Below the pieces are notes generated by a model. That model made no database searches. It was not told the origin of the DNA and saw only the letters and a list, made by a program, of their open reading frames with translations. The translations under genes and the position numbers were made by a program. Of a DNA stretch of 64,000 nucleotides, positions 11,301-22,500 are shown piece by piece; position 1 is the first letter of the stretch; each line of letters starts with the position of its first letter. Source of the DNA: a virus; the IMG/VR virus record IMGVR_UViG_3300046368_000687, positions 1 through 64,000 of that record. One strand, written 5' to 3'.

Positions 11301-13463
11301 ATTGCAGAAGTAATTAGCCAAGGCATTTATCCTGTATTACCAAATGAAATTGATCACGATTATGCAGCAAATGCTGAAACAAGTGCAAATGCTAAAAGAG
11401 AGCTAGTACTTGATGCTACACAAGCAATTGAAGACGAAGCTATTAGATTACTTAACTTACAATACGGTGGAGTTGCCGAACTAGACTTGTTCCCCCAACT
11501 TGCATTTGTACAAGAAGGAACAATTGGTAGTATGCAAAATGTTTCAACTGTAAGTACGAGTGGACATGCATTTGAATACGTTGGCGCAGGTGTTACTTAT
11601 AACGCACTTCCGTTCTTTGGTGGTAGTGCTATTGCAGAAAACGAAATTACAGAAACCGATAACGGTAGAGTATTTGCAGGTGGTACTGTTGACCAAATTG
11701 GTAACTTTAGAGTTGGTAACTTCTTTGGAGTTAACGCTCTTACAGGTGCTATTACACTAAACGCTGAAGAGATTAGTTTAAGTGGTATTGCTAGTATTGG
11801 ACCGTTCAAACGCTTTGGTATTCCAGTTGGTGTTGAACTTAAAGAAGTTAGCAACAGTTCAGATCTAAGAGCAAGTACCGGACAGCCAGATCAAAATACT
11901 ACACCAACACAGGTTGCGGTTGTAAACTATGTTGAAAATAGATATCTTAACAAACTAACAGGCGGTCTTGTATTAGGCGATGTACAAATCAATGCAGATC
12001 TAGCAGTAAACGGCGGTGACCTAACTACTACATCAACAACATTCAACTTGTTTGATGATAATGCTAATATTGTAAATGCATTTGGCGGTACAACACAGTT
12101 GACGATTGGCGCGGTTGGAATTGGTACTACAACAATTAAACACAACGTTGATATTGACTTAGATCTAAACGTTGATGGCGGGGATATTACAACTAATGTA
12201 ACCGATACATTTAACTTGCTAAATGCAAATGCTAGAACAATAAACGCATTTGGCGCTGCAACAACTATTAATATGGGTGCAATATCAACTGATAGTGTGC
12301 TTACATTTAACAGTGAAATTATTATATTCAACAGTGTAGGAACGCTACAACTACCAGTTGGTACTACAGCACAACGTGGCGCAGATTCAACAGCAGCACA
12401 AGGGCAAGTTAGATATAACACAACTGATAGTGCATTTGAAGGATACGACGGTGCTAACTGGGGTACACTAGGCGGTGTTAGAGATGTTGACCAAGATACG
12501 TTTATTCGACCAGAACAAACACCTGGATCAGATGAAGACACATTAGAATTCTTTGCTGATGGTATTGAGCGCATGTCTCTAAACCCAACTACACTTAGAG
12601 TTGACGATACAATCTTAACTGTATTTGAAAATACAACTGAAAGTGTTGATTGGGAAACAGGTGCAATTAGAATACTTGGCGGCGTTGGCATTGCTAGAAA
12701 CTTGCATGTTCAAGGATACATTAGTGGTGATAGTAATGACATATTACAACTTACCGAAAAAGCAACTGACGAAATTTACATTCCAGCAAATACTATTAGA
12801 ACTAGAGATAGCTTTAAAATTATTGCAAATGAGTCTGATAGTGCTACTGATAATATTATTGATCCAATTACACTTGCACACCACAATGAGAGTGGTAATG
12901 CTGTAATTGGTGCAGGTATTGGTTTACCGTTTGAACAAGAAATTACAAACAATAACTATGTAACTGCTGGTAGAATTGATGTTGTAAGTACAGATGTTAC
13001 AACTGGTGCAGAAGACTTTGACATGGTATTCACAACTAGAATAGCAGGCGCAAGTACAGAGAAGTTACGTTTAAGTGAAACCACAAGTACATTTACAACT
13101 AACGTACAAATTGATCAAGACTTATTTGTAACTGGTATACTTGATGCAGCAGGCTTTAGAGGTAGTATCTTTGCAGACGATAGTACCGAAATGCTTGATG
13201 CTGTTAACAACAGAATTATTGTTACAAACCTTGACGCAGGTACACTTACACTAATTAACGACCTTGAAGTACAATACGGCGGTACTGGTGCAAGCACATT
13301 TACTACAGATGGTATACTTTATGGTAATGCAGCAAACCCTGTACAAGTAACAGCAGCAGCAGGCGATGCTGATATAGCTGAAAGTTTCCAAATACTTAGT
13401 GCAACAAGTGGAGCAGACTCAACACCAGTCTGGACTGACACAATCGACGGTGGTAGCTTTTAA
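5328..13463 (+). CDS. Giant tail fibre/adhesin protein, 2711 aa, with ten CxRD repeats
   Basis: The N-terminal part (about residues 55-330) has the YYVSLEGDDANDG opening and the KTIK..V..G.Y.ENNP..L...V.G pattern of a right-handed beta-helix (DUF1565/pectate-lyase-like). It is followed by about ten copies of a repeat with the core (Y)D..KC.RD...I.DA...D between about 6.67 and 11.1 kb. The C-terminal part has another beta region, a GQVRYNTTDSAFEGYDG module with W and a final fibre tail. I see no catalytic site. The protein carries paralogous modules with the next gene. It is probably a long fibre or baseplate-attached adhesin that meets the host surface. The ATG directly follows the upstream stop. 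Confidence 0.8.
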   Translation: MEYIKKQSIYSRKIDNNELIINNDGTIELTPQAGAVKVAGNLEVTGSSSGPTNDLVYYVSLEGDDANDGLGAGASRAKRTIKSAVDDAPAGSTIKVAPGEFYENNPITLKERMTVRGDSLRNVLVFPNNPTLDLFLMDNACYLFQMTFRGLRDPGWCARIREGALVTTSPYVQNCTNMNGPWLNDGTEFIPFQTVQIDGVPATARPIENDPSVPLAKRINVNGGGNGILVDGNDYDQRSLVFSFVADAFTQIAQGGIGFHVTNFGYTQIVSCFSVFTRIGFLTTKGGYLSISNSVSDFGTFAIIADGLFDKVYTTARPSQTYTSNVGSVTVNSTGAGYTGTPTVTFDAPSTPGGVTAQGSASVDALRGEVTSITVDNPGSGYQSAPTITLTGGGFSSAATATANLIKNKTIEVNSLRDVPQTGSVIKFEGDSTVYYVTGNNITTQPFIYDENVCRRDVRRIIDAIMGDVALGTNYQSISAGRSYLRANSAKVLNQQLAPTIFGIEATRDEILALIPDSDPANEQYRYDIIEKTAIITNFISNEDSSGAPDVFYDDTNASSPAAVAAKDSILLNKDFIVNETIKYIAEQFSNLSYDQDKCERDVRIITEAVAYDTALGTNYNSVTAGLAYARANASEVTTTQLTVTLAAYKNVKTLTLALSDVVADATATTRVGAAWDEVIEIIEGRAYNSTTCRRDVGQIVDSVAFDIALGTNYNAVTTGLSYQRANTAYVLSAQFQQTIASYQYMKTLATGTYLSDATAETRSNAAFDEILDIIQNGVVSTDTAADALTFSDPGVDNSRAAARVLLQLNRDFIAGELITWINTNYPSLVYDTAKCSRDTKYIVDALSFDIQYTGNFATRRVATSYYEGTASQLPESQRVATAAAYAHLKNNIVSQIVIENYPGQNTNGLPGSSDEVSGIESLTSIIEDVTRNDRSVNLPNLASKISSLVGGGNGIYETFLDSNAPGTSRKYGDIDNNGSIASADAAAITIYNAGNYDQLTYTQYEWIRETLIPAIEKLDRATYSDFFYTTYDFLPDLVEPDIGWADAAIQTDVNTWKNAKTTIQDTVIKQITIGNISNADTITYPEPTNVITARANAKDQLRANRQFIIDEISAYVTSNNPSLTYDDDKCRRDVGYIVDALTYDILYEGNSATRQSADSYFVGTVGQLGTVTEETTATIAAYTHLQGVVTGILLEAALSKSTGNTTTQDTTNEPATATEVAKASELIQIIIDVLTAGSTTGLPTTSRAVTDWAAAPLQTAFSSIFGQQDNFADLTTTYILTNYPDFTYDRAKCKRDVGIILDAVVRDAKLATNHNAIVAGQAYLRGNAATVKDSQFPATILALREAKRLSLTYVTANAAAVTRITDGWDTVLTFLEFGTLPSEGQTYPAPTPASQELIDAARQLQDNKSFLEEEVISYINDQYFVYDSAKCARDTQLILDAVVNDLLLGTNYNSITAGLSYYRAVSAYVISDQITQTIAAITHLKSEVATLLTGDATSISATNASFDEIIDIIQNGTANADALTFPNPTGNVLQGNAKDQLVANRDFIATELISWINANLPNLTYDEAKCQRDTKFIVDALCHDIMYETNLASIINAKAYFEASASVLPYDQRDGTADALQQLSAIVKQIVLGTYSGQNTSSGDASNIEAYRVKELTEIVVDVVRANTLTILPTETTPNLAGASAQTQASAALITATGDSTSADLVQSVITYINTNQNGFSYNQTKCRRDVGYLIESTTHDLLYTGNVSSLTSARSYFLDSESQVYGQETQTADALTRLKTVASQCIQGIAVTPTAGNTETQSLVGPYGTSTQSTTSNTLFNITIDAIQAGNLLSTPNDLEPDTSWASIAMTTELDKLILAKATVQTGTITFINDNILGFKYNVAACERDTKYIIDAALYDMMYGGNKQTRRAGEAYYTGTILNGITTTGDNADQEGVTEFTYKRLADVMDKIGRNVTVSTSDGVTVAQVYNATAGTSDATVSITANVTKIAEVISQGIYPVLPNEIDHDYAANAETSANAKRELVLDATQAIEDEAIRLLNLQYGGVAELDLFPQLAFVQEGTIGSMQNVSTVSTSGHAFEYVGAGVTYNALPFFGGSAIAENEITETDNGRVFAGGTVDQIGNFRVGNFFGVNALTGAITLNAEEISLSGIASIGPFKRFGIPVGVELKEVSNSSDLRASTGQPDQNTTPTQVAVVNYVENRYLNKLTGGLVLGDVQINADLAVNGGDLTTTSTTFNLFDDNANIVNAFGGTTQLTIGAVGIGTTTIKHNVDIDLDLNVDGGDITTNVTDTFNLLNANARTINAFGAATTINMGAISTDSVLTFNSEIIIFNSVGTLQLPVGTTAQRGADSTAAQGQVRYNTTDSAFEGYDGANWGTLGGVRDVDQDTFIRPEQTPGSDEDTLEFFADGIERMSLNPTTLRVDDTILTVFENTTESVDWETGAIRILGGVGIARNLHVQGYISGDSNDILQLTEKATDEIYIPANTIRTRDSFKIIANESDSATDNIIDPITLAHHNESGNAVIGAGIGLPFEQEITNNNYVTAGRIDVVSTDVTTGAEDFDMVFTTRIAGASTEKLRLSETTSTFTTNVQIDQDLFVTGILDAAGFRGSIFADDSTEMLDAVNNRIIVTNLDAGTLTLINDLEVQYGGTGASTFTTDGILYGNAANPVQVTAAAGDADIAESFQILSATSGADSTPVWTDTIDGGSF
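6667..11080 (+). repeat. Ten diverged CxRD protein repeats in the 2711-aa fibre
   Basis: Each copy has a Y-D/N-x-x-x-C-x-R-D core, then I-x-D/E-A/S, a second D, and a short motif, either LGTNYNS..AGL.Y.RA or GN..TRR.A..Y. Spacing varies from roughly 85 to 200 residues, so copies are separated by helical linkers. The two types of ending suggest two subfamilies. The DNA copies are diverged, so this is an old protein-level duplication rather than a recent DNA repeat. The invariant Cys is notable in a virion protein. Confidence 0.85.
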
Positions 13464-13487
13464 TTAAGCTGCCACTTTTACTTCCTA

Positions 13488-13495
13488 GATAAATA
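13488..13495 (+). promoter_or_regulatory. T4-type late promoter element (GATAAATA)
   Basis: The element lies 24 bases after the 2711-aa fibre gene. The predicted start near 13501 gives a 72-base leader to the next fibre gene, including a GTCT-TTTT-AGAC hairpin at about 13530-13541 and AGGAGG at 13558-13563. Confidence 0.7.
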
Positions 13496-13572
13496 ACTTA
13501 GTAGCGTATTTTACGTTTTACGATGGGCGTCTTTTTAGACTTGACCCGTACCTATATAGGAGGCAGTTGCAA

Positions 13573-16500
13573 ATGGCAACAAGAATTAGACACAAGCGAA
13601 GTGCGGTCGCTGGTAATCAACCTAGTGTGGCACAATTAGACTCAGGCGAATTAGCCATCAACACAGCAGACGGTAAGGTATACTTACTACGTGATGATAA
13701 CACAGTCCAAGATATAACCAAAAGAATTTTTGAAAATAATACCGAAGTTAGAGTTGATGACTTAGCTGACTCAGCAAGTGCTGAAATTAGTATGACAGTC
13801 AACGGTGACGAAAAGATGACAGTCACAAACGCCGGCTTCAATATGAAAGACGATATTGATTTAGAAGATTTTGGTAAAATAACATTTCGCGAAAGTATTG
13901 CTTCGGGTGAAGACGGCATTGGTATACAAGCTCCGTTTAACCTTCCAAACAGTTATGATTTAACCCTGCCTCTGGTTAATGGTACTGTTGGACAAATTTT
14001 AAAAACAGACGGCTTTGGTAATTTAGCATTTAGTGATCCAGATATCTTTGGCGGTAACGTAATTTATGTTAGTGCTGAACAAGGTAACGATGCCAACGAT
14101 GGACAAAGTGCTCCAGTTAAAACTATTAAACGTGCTTGTAAACTTGCTAGTGCTATTGTTTATAATCCAGATGGAACAGTAACAGGTATTAGAGTAAACA
14201 TCAAAGTTGCTGTTGGCGACTATACAGAAGATAACCCACTTATTATTCCAGACAACGTTGTTGTTAAAGGCGACGGTTTGCGTGGGTGTATTGTACGTCC
14301 AGCTAATGCTAACTTGGATATGTTCCGTGTACGTAATGCTTGTTACTTTGGTGAATTTACTTTCCGTGACGGCGTTGATGATAACCAAGTTCCTCTTATT
14401 ACTTGGGATTATGCTACAGTGTTTGACGATCCTAATGCTACTGATGTAACAGATAGAACCGAATACACAAATTTACCTGATACTAAACCTACTATTGTTA
14501 CTTCGCCATATACACAGAACTGTTCGATTATTTCGTTCTTGGGTGGTAGTGGTGCTAAGATTGACGGTGCATTAGTTGAATCTCCAAACGTTCCTCGTTA
14601 TAATATCGAAGCTGAGAATCCGGTTATTGGTGCTACACCTGAACAAGGTAAATCAATGGTTGCTAACGCATACACCATGCTTTCATTCGGTGGTACAGGC
14701 TGGCGACTACTCAACGATGCTTATGCACAGATCGTGTCTTGTTTCCAAATTTTCCTACTCAACGGTGTTTATACACAGTCAGGTGGTTATTGTTCCATTA
14801 CTAACTCCGCTACAAACTTTGGATTGTATGCGTTGAGATCTAGTGGTTATTCACCAAAAGCATTTGAATTTGATAGAGCACACGTTGTATCAACTGGTGC
14901 AAGTGATGGTAAACAAACACTTACTATTGTTGGCATTAATCGTGATTCTCCAGTTGAAGAATTTGTTTTACGTTATAGAGAACCAGGATATCGTTTTGCA
15001 CACGATTTACTACAAAATAAAATTACACAAATTGCTACAGATACCGATACTTGGATCCAAGGACAAATTGCAACAGCAAACTCAGGATCGTCAAGTATCT
15101 ATGCTGGATTCACTTACAACGAAGAAAAGTGTCGTCGAGACACACGTTTATTAGTTGATGCTATTAGACACGATGCTGCATTAAATAGTAATGCAAGAAC
15201 ATTAACAGCAGCATTAACATATTTTAATGGTCGCTTTCCAGCCGATATATTTGCTGCACAAAAAGATCAGCACATTGATTCATTTGCTCAAGCAAAAACA
15301 TTTACAGCTGGAATTGTACAAGACGCTACCTTTACAAACAGAACAAATGCACTTTGGGAAGAAGTTATTGAAATACTTGACAACGGTAGCTCAACAAGCG
15401 CACCAGGAGATGAGTTAGTAGATACACGAGTATTGCCAACAGCTATTAACACAGACAGCGGAAATGCTGTGGCGCAACTTATTGCAAACAAATTATTTTT
15501 ACAAAAAGAAATTACAGCTTGGATTTCAAGTCAAGTTAACTCTAACACTGCTCCTTTCTTTACAGGATTTAATTATAATCAAGCAGCATGTGAAAATGAT
15601 GTAAGTAAAATTGTTGACGCATTAACATATGATCTTTCAACTGGAGGCAATTTGGAATCTCTTGTTGCTGCACAACAATATTTTGTTGACGGTTCGAGTG
15701 TTTATGGAACTGGACAAAAATTAACTACACTTGCTGCATGGGAAAGACTAAAAACACTTGTAGAACAACTTATCAAAGAAGAAGCAGTAAGTATATCCAC
15801 AGGCAACACTGAAACTCAAGATACATCAGGTACTCCTGCAACAGATACTGAAGCAAATTTTGCTAAAACACGTATTGGCGAAATTATACAACATATTGAA
15901 ACTGATGCAGGCTTATTAGCTGATCCTATTGCACTTGACTTAACTGCATTAAGTGTAAGTCAAACTTTACAAGATGACTTTATTAGATTAGATGCAATTG
16001 GTGCTGCTAACATTGCACAACGTGTTACTAGATATATTAATCAAGAAATTGATACTTACAAATGGTACGGATTTACATACGATCGTGCAAAATGTATTAG
16101 AGATACAAAATTAATTGTAGAAGCTGTTGCTAAAGATACATGGGATACTGGTAACAGATATTCACGTAGTGCTGGTTTAAGTTATTTTAGAGCTAACATA
16201 GCTGACTCAACACGTAGTGTTTTTGCTGGCGAAGAATTACAAACAATTGCAGCTATTCAACAAGCAGCTATATATGCAAATGCTGAAATTGCAAGCAAAC
16301 CGCAAATTACTACTGCTATTGAAGATTTTGTACAAAGTAGATTTAACATTGTTAGCGAAGCAATTAGATCGCCTGAAGAAATTCCATCGCCAAATGAAGT
16401 AAGTAGTGAAGGTGATATTACAAATACATTTATTCCTACACCAACTACAACAAACTTTAATGCTGCTACTGCTGTAGCAGTAGGTACTAGTGTATTTACA

Positions 16501-19500
16501 ATTACAGGACACGGATATGCAAACGGACAAAAACTTGTTTATGACAACAACGGAAACATTTCTGTTGGCGGATTAGACGACGAGCAAACATACTATGCAG
16601 TTGTTCTCGACGAGGATACATTTACACTAACATTTGATGATAGTTTAGAATTTCCAGTATTACTCTTTGCCAATTCTGTAAACACCGGAACGCATATTTT
16701 TAGATCTGATATTATTGAATTCTTTGTTGAAGAAATTTTAAGTTCGCACCAGACATATCAAACATTAATACTTGAATCAGGCGCTGAAAGTTATGAATTT
16801 ATAGCAGGTAGAGCTATACAAGGTACAACTGGATCAAATAACAATAGTGCATTTGTTGCAAGTTGGGAACCTGCTGAACGTAGACTAGTAGTAAGTATTG
16901 AAGAAGTAGTTGTTGGTTCTAGTGTGCTTAGAATCCAATTTGATGCTTCAAGTACAATTACACAAGACCATGCTAGTTCTCCAAATAGTGCAATTACTAT
17001 CAACGAAGTGCAAACTAAACTAGGACTTGGTACATCAACCTTTAGTATTACTGCTACTGACGGTAGTAGTAGTATTACAAACACAGGTAGTTTGCCTGAG
17101 AAACAAATTTGGTTCCACAGACCGAGTATTGTTAACTCATCATCACACACTTGGGAATTCTCAGGTTCAGGTACAGACTATAATGCTTTACCACAAAACG
17201 GCGGTAACACACGAGGCGAATTTGAACAGTATGAAGAATTACCAGGACGTGTTTATTCGTCAGGTACAAACGAACTTGGTGACTTTAAAGTTGGTGACTT
17301 TATTACAGCGTTCAACAGAACAGGTAACATTACATTTAGAAACAAAGTGCAGGTGGATGAACTTGACGCTTTGAAACTAAGTTTGAGTGATGTTGCTATT
17401 GAAGAAATTTCAACCGATGTTAACTTAGGTGACGATGAAATTGGCGGACCGAGTGATGCACGTTTAACAACACAGTTAGCTATTAGATCGTTTATTAGTA
17501 ACAGACTAGGTGGCTTTGTTGACAAAACTGTGTCAACTGCTGCTGTTCCGGGTGCTATTGTACAGCTTAACGTTAATGGACAGTTAAACGGCGAACTTAT
17601 TCCAGCTACACGTCAGTTTACAAATACAAACACAGATGGTTATAATTCAAGATTACTACAAGCAGATGATATTCCAGCAAAGGATTTAAGTGCTGGTGAC
17701 ATTGCTACTGAAAATTACGAACAAATTGAACTTACACTAAGCGGTAACATTACTGCCCTCGACGGTGCTACAATTACACAGCCAGGAGTAGCAGGCGCTA
17801 TTGGTTATGCAAAAGGAAACTTCCAAACAAGTGGTAACATTCTTGTTGCTACAATCGACGGAGCATGGGACGCAACAGACGATAGTTTAGGTGCTCCGTG
17901 GGACTTTACAAACAACTTAAACTTGTTTGTTGATGGAGTTGATAGTGGAGTACACCCAACTGCGACAGGTGCATCAACTGAGCTTATTGATAACTTCTTC
18001 TTAAAAAGTTCAAACACAAGTCAGTTCTTAATACTTGATCCAGCTGGTACTTTTAACTTTACTATCAATACAATTACTAGTGTAGCAAGATCGAGTAACA
18101 TACAAACTCATATTACTGGCACAGCACACGGACTAAACGTAGGAAACCAAGTACGTGTAGTATGTAATGAAGACGAAACGTTTAATGTTAACGGCGAAGT
18201 ATTAAGTACTCCGACATCAACATCGTTTACTATTGCAAATACAGGTATTGATTTTAGTACAACATCACGAACAGGTGACGTGTTTAGCATTGTTACAAGT
18301 GCTGACGGTGGCGCTCAAGGTGCTGTTACTGAAGAAAGATTTGGTGTTTGCGTAAATGTTGATAACGCTAACCTTACAGGCGGTACTGGATATACACCAA
18401 CTAATGGTAACGTAATTTATAGAAATGTTTCATTTACAAATGTTACTGGATCTGGTTCTGGTGCAAAAGCAAACATTACAGTTACAGCAGGTCTTGTTAG
18501 CGATGTTGATATTTCAGCAGGTGGTACAGGATATGCATTTGGTGATAGACTAAGTGCTAATGCCGCAGATATCGGCGGTACAGGTAGTAACTTTGAAATC
18601 ACAATCGGTGCTATTGAAAATAGAGCATATGTTAACATAATCGGCGGTGAGCTATTTGTTGCTTCGCAATCATCACAAGACTTTGTTGAAGATGTAGATG
18701 CTGTAAATACAGCGTTTGATATTGGTTTAGACAATGTTAGAAGTATTAACTTTTTAGCAGGTACTCTAGCAGGCGGCGGCAGTGTTAACTATACAGATAG
18801 TCGAATTACAGTAGCTGACCACGGATTTATAGACGGTGATCCAGTAACATACGATACCAACGGTAACGTTCCAATTGGCGGATTGCTAAACGAAAGAGTC
18901 TACTATGCAAAACGTATCACTGATGATATTTTTGAAGTATACGAAGATTACTCATTATTAAATCAAATGGAGTTTTTAACTACTCCACTTAACAACAACC
19001 ACAACTTTAGTTTACATCAGATCAACATCACTGATGACAGTGTACTTGTACGCAACCACGGACTAACAACTGGTGATGCTGTTAGATTTAACACACTAAC
19101 AGATGGAAGTACTAGTAATGCACTTCCAAATATTGCTGGTGATTCAATGACAGACGGTTCACGCTTCTTTGTTGGTTCGATTACAACTAACTCGTTTACA
19201 TTGCACACACTGCGTAGTGATGCATTAAGTAGTATTAATGGACTTGTAACAAACAGAACAATTATTGGTACAAAAGGCGCAGGTGCTGCTAGAGTAACAC
19301 CAAGTAACGTACAAGTTACTGGTGTTGTAAACACATCTAGTAGAATTAAATCAAACTGGAACACTCTTGCTGCTACAAACATTGATGCTGAAAACATTAT
19401 TTCTGGTACAATTTCACCTTCTAGATTATCATTAGCAGGTGTTCCAAACAGTGATAGTTTCTTAAGAGGTGATAGTAGTTATCAAACTGTTGTTCAAAGT

Positions 19501-22500
19501 ATTAAAAAAGCAGCAACAACTGATAACCCAATTACACTTACAGGTAGTAGTTCAAATGCAGAATTTTATGGCGACCCAGTAAACATTGGTATTTCTAATG
19601 TTGACCTTGATCCGCTAGGTACATTCTCGAGTCTAGGTGTAAGTAAGTTTTTACAAACACAGTTTGATGTAAATTCAAATGCTAGTGGCGAAGTGTTTAT
19701 TAAGGACGGTGTAGTAGATGCTGGTACACTAGACGGACTAGATAGTGCGTACTTCTTAAACCCATCTAACTTAACAAGTGCTGTTCCAGTTAACAGAGGC
19801 GGCACAAACATTACAACTTATGCTGTAGGCGATTTAATTTATGCACAATCAGCAGCTAGTTTAAATCCACTTAATATTGGTAGAAGAAATACGTTCTTAA
19901 AATCAAACGGCGTTACACCTGAATGGGGTACAGCACTTGATCTTGCTGAGGGACTAGATGTTGGATCTGCTAAACTGAGTTCAAGTAGTACAGCAACAGG
20001 TCAAATCTACAACGACAACGTTACTACAGTTGAAATTGGTGGCGATGCAGAAAATGTTAAGATTGGTAAAAATAGTGATAGTAGAAATATTAGTAACTTT
20101 GTTAATACATACGAAGCAACGAATACACAAGACGTAGTTGTTAACCTGAGTGATATTGCTGTTGATACAGCAAGTGCAAGTTCAAACGGTGAAAAAGTGT
20201 TGCTGTTTAGTGATACAACACAGATACAATTTGGTATGACAGTTCAAGGCAGTGGTAGTATTCCTGCTAACACAACAGTCACTGGTATTACCGACGAAGA
20301 AGTATTTTTAAGTAACGAACTAACTGGTAGTGTTTTAACTGCTACATCAATTACATTTACTAATACTCCAATTACACTAGGTATTCGAATTGGTGATACT
20401 GTTATTATTGCTAGTAGTACAATTAGTAATTTAGACGGACAATGGCCGGTTATTGGTGCTACTGAAAATGCTACATCATTTACAATTAGAACAAATATAA
20501 ACGTCAATGCTGATCCAGCAGTAACACAAGTTGGTACAATATCAAAAGAAAATACTATTGTTCTTAAAAACCAAAATGTTGTTGTTGGCGGCGGAGAGTT
20601 TGGCACAACACCATTGCCAGGATTAATTAAAGGTGAAGGCGGTATTGGTACAGATGTATCCGGTGGATCTCTTACACTACGTCCTGGTATTAGTACTGGT
20701 AATGCAACAGGTGCAGACTTTATTGTTGAAACAGGCGAAATTGGTACAACAGGCGAAGGCTTACAAACAATTACTGAACGTATGCGTATTGATGGCGAAG
20801 GCATTGCAACATTCACAGGTTATACTAAATTTACAGATACAACTAGTGTTAAAATTCCAGTAGGAACTAGTGCGCAGCGTCCAGGAGCAGGCGGAGTTTA
20901 TGTTTCATCAGCACAAGGACAAATTCGATATAATACTGATGATAGTACCTTTGAAGGATTTGATGGAACAAACTGGGGTTCATTAGGCGGCGTAAAAGAT
21001 GTCGATCAAGATACACTTATCCGTCCAGAAACTAGTGCTGGTGCAGACAACGATGAACTAGACTTCTTAACAGCTGGTACGCAGCGTATGCAAATTGGTG
21101 CAACAGGAAACTTGCTATTTGGTGCTAGTTTAAATAAATTTACTGTAGCATATGCAACCGGTGATACAAACATTGCCGGTGATGTTATTGTAACAGGTGA
21201 CTTAACTATAAACGGTACTACAACTACACTTAATTCAACTACGCTTCAAATTGATGATAAAAACATTGAATTAGGAACAGTAGCTTCACCTACTGACGCA
21301 ACAGCTGATGGCGGTGGTATAACACTTAAAGGCGCAACTGATCATACCATTACTTGGAGTAATGCAAACGATAGTTGGGACTTTAGCGAACATGCTAATC
21401 TTGTAAGTACCAAAGAATACCGTATTAATAACACAAGTGTACTAAGTGCCAACACACTAGGTGCAAATGTTATTAACAGTAGTCTACAAAATACTGGCGC
21501 ACTCGACGGCGGTAGTATTACTAGTGGCTTTGGCAATATTGACATTGGTAGTTCAAACCTAACAGCAACAGGTAGTGTAAGTCTTGGAGCAACTAGCTTT
21601 AATGACAACAGTATTACTAATGTTGGAAGTTTGGCACTAGATACAATCAGTGGCGATAACGGTAGTAGCATGAACTTTGCAAGTACAACTACCGTTAATA
21701 TTGATAAAACAACACAAGCATCAAACACAACTAGTGGTGCATTGATTGTAGACGGCGGTGTAGGTATTGCTAAGAATTTACATGTAGGCGGAATACTTAC
21801 TGGTAATGGTAGCGGACTTACTACATTAAATGCTACCAACATATCAAGTGGTACTATTAATGATGCTAGACTGCCAACTAGCCAAGCAGGCAAAACATTT
21901 ACAAGTGATATTACTGTACATGGGTTTAATGCAGGACGTGGTGGAGCAAGTGGTACTACAAACCTAATGTTTGGACACGGTGAAAACTTAACTTCTGATG
22001 CTGGTCATAACACAGGTATTGGTGGAACATCAATGACAGGAGCGCTGTCAGGAGACAATAATACTGCACTAGGTTTTGCTACATTAAGTGCTGCTACAAG
22101 TGTAAACAATAACACAGCAATTGGTGCAGATAGCCAAGAACAAAGAACAAGTATCGGCGATAACAACACTAGTGTTGGTGCAAGCACAATGGCGAATAGT
22201 ACTGCTGGTAGTGCTAACACAGCATTAGGTTACCAAGCACTAGAAATTGTAACTGGCGATAATAACATTGTAGTAGGTGCTACAAGTGGTAGAACACTCA
22301 CAAGCGGTGACAATAACATACTACTTGGATATGGAATCGAAACAGCAGCTAACACCACAAGTAACTTTATGCAAATTGGTAATGCTACAAACAATGTACT
22401 AAGTGTTCCAGGTGTTAATACAACTATTAATACAACTAACTTAACATACAGTGGATCAGGTGGATTTAGTGGTGTTGGTACAAATCTAACAGCACTTAAT

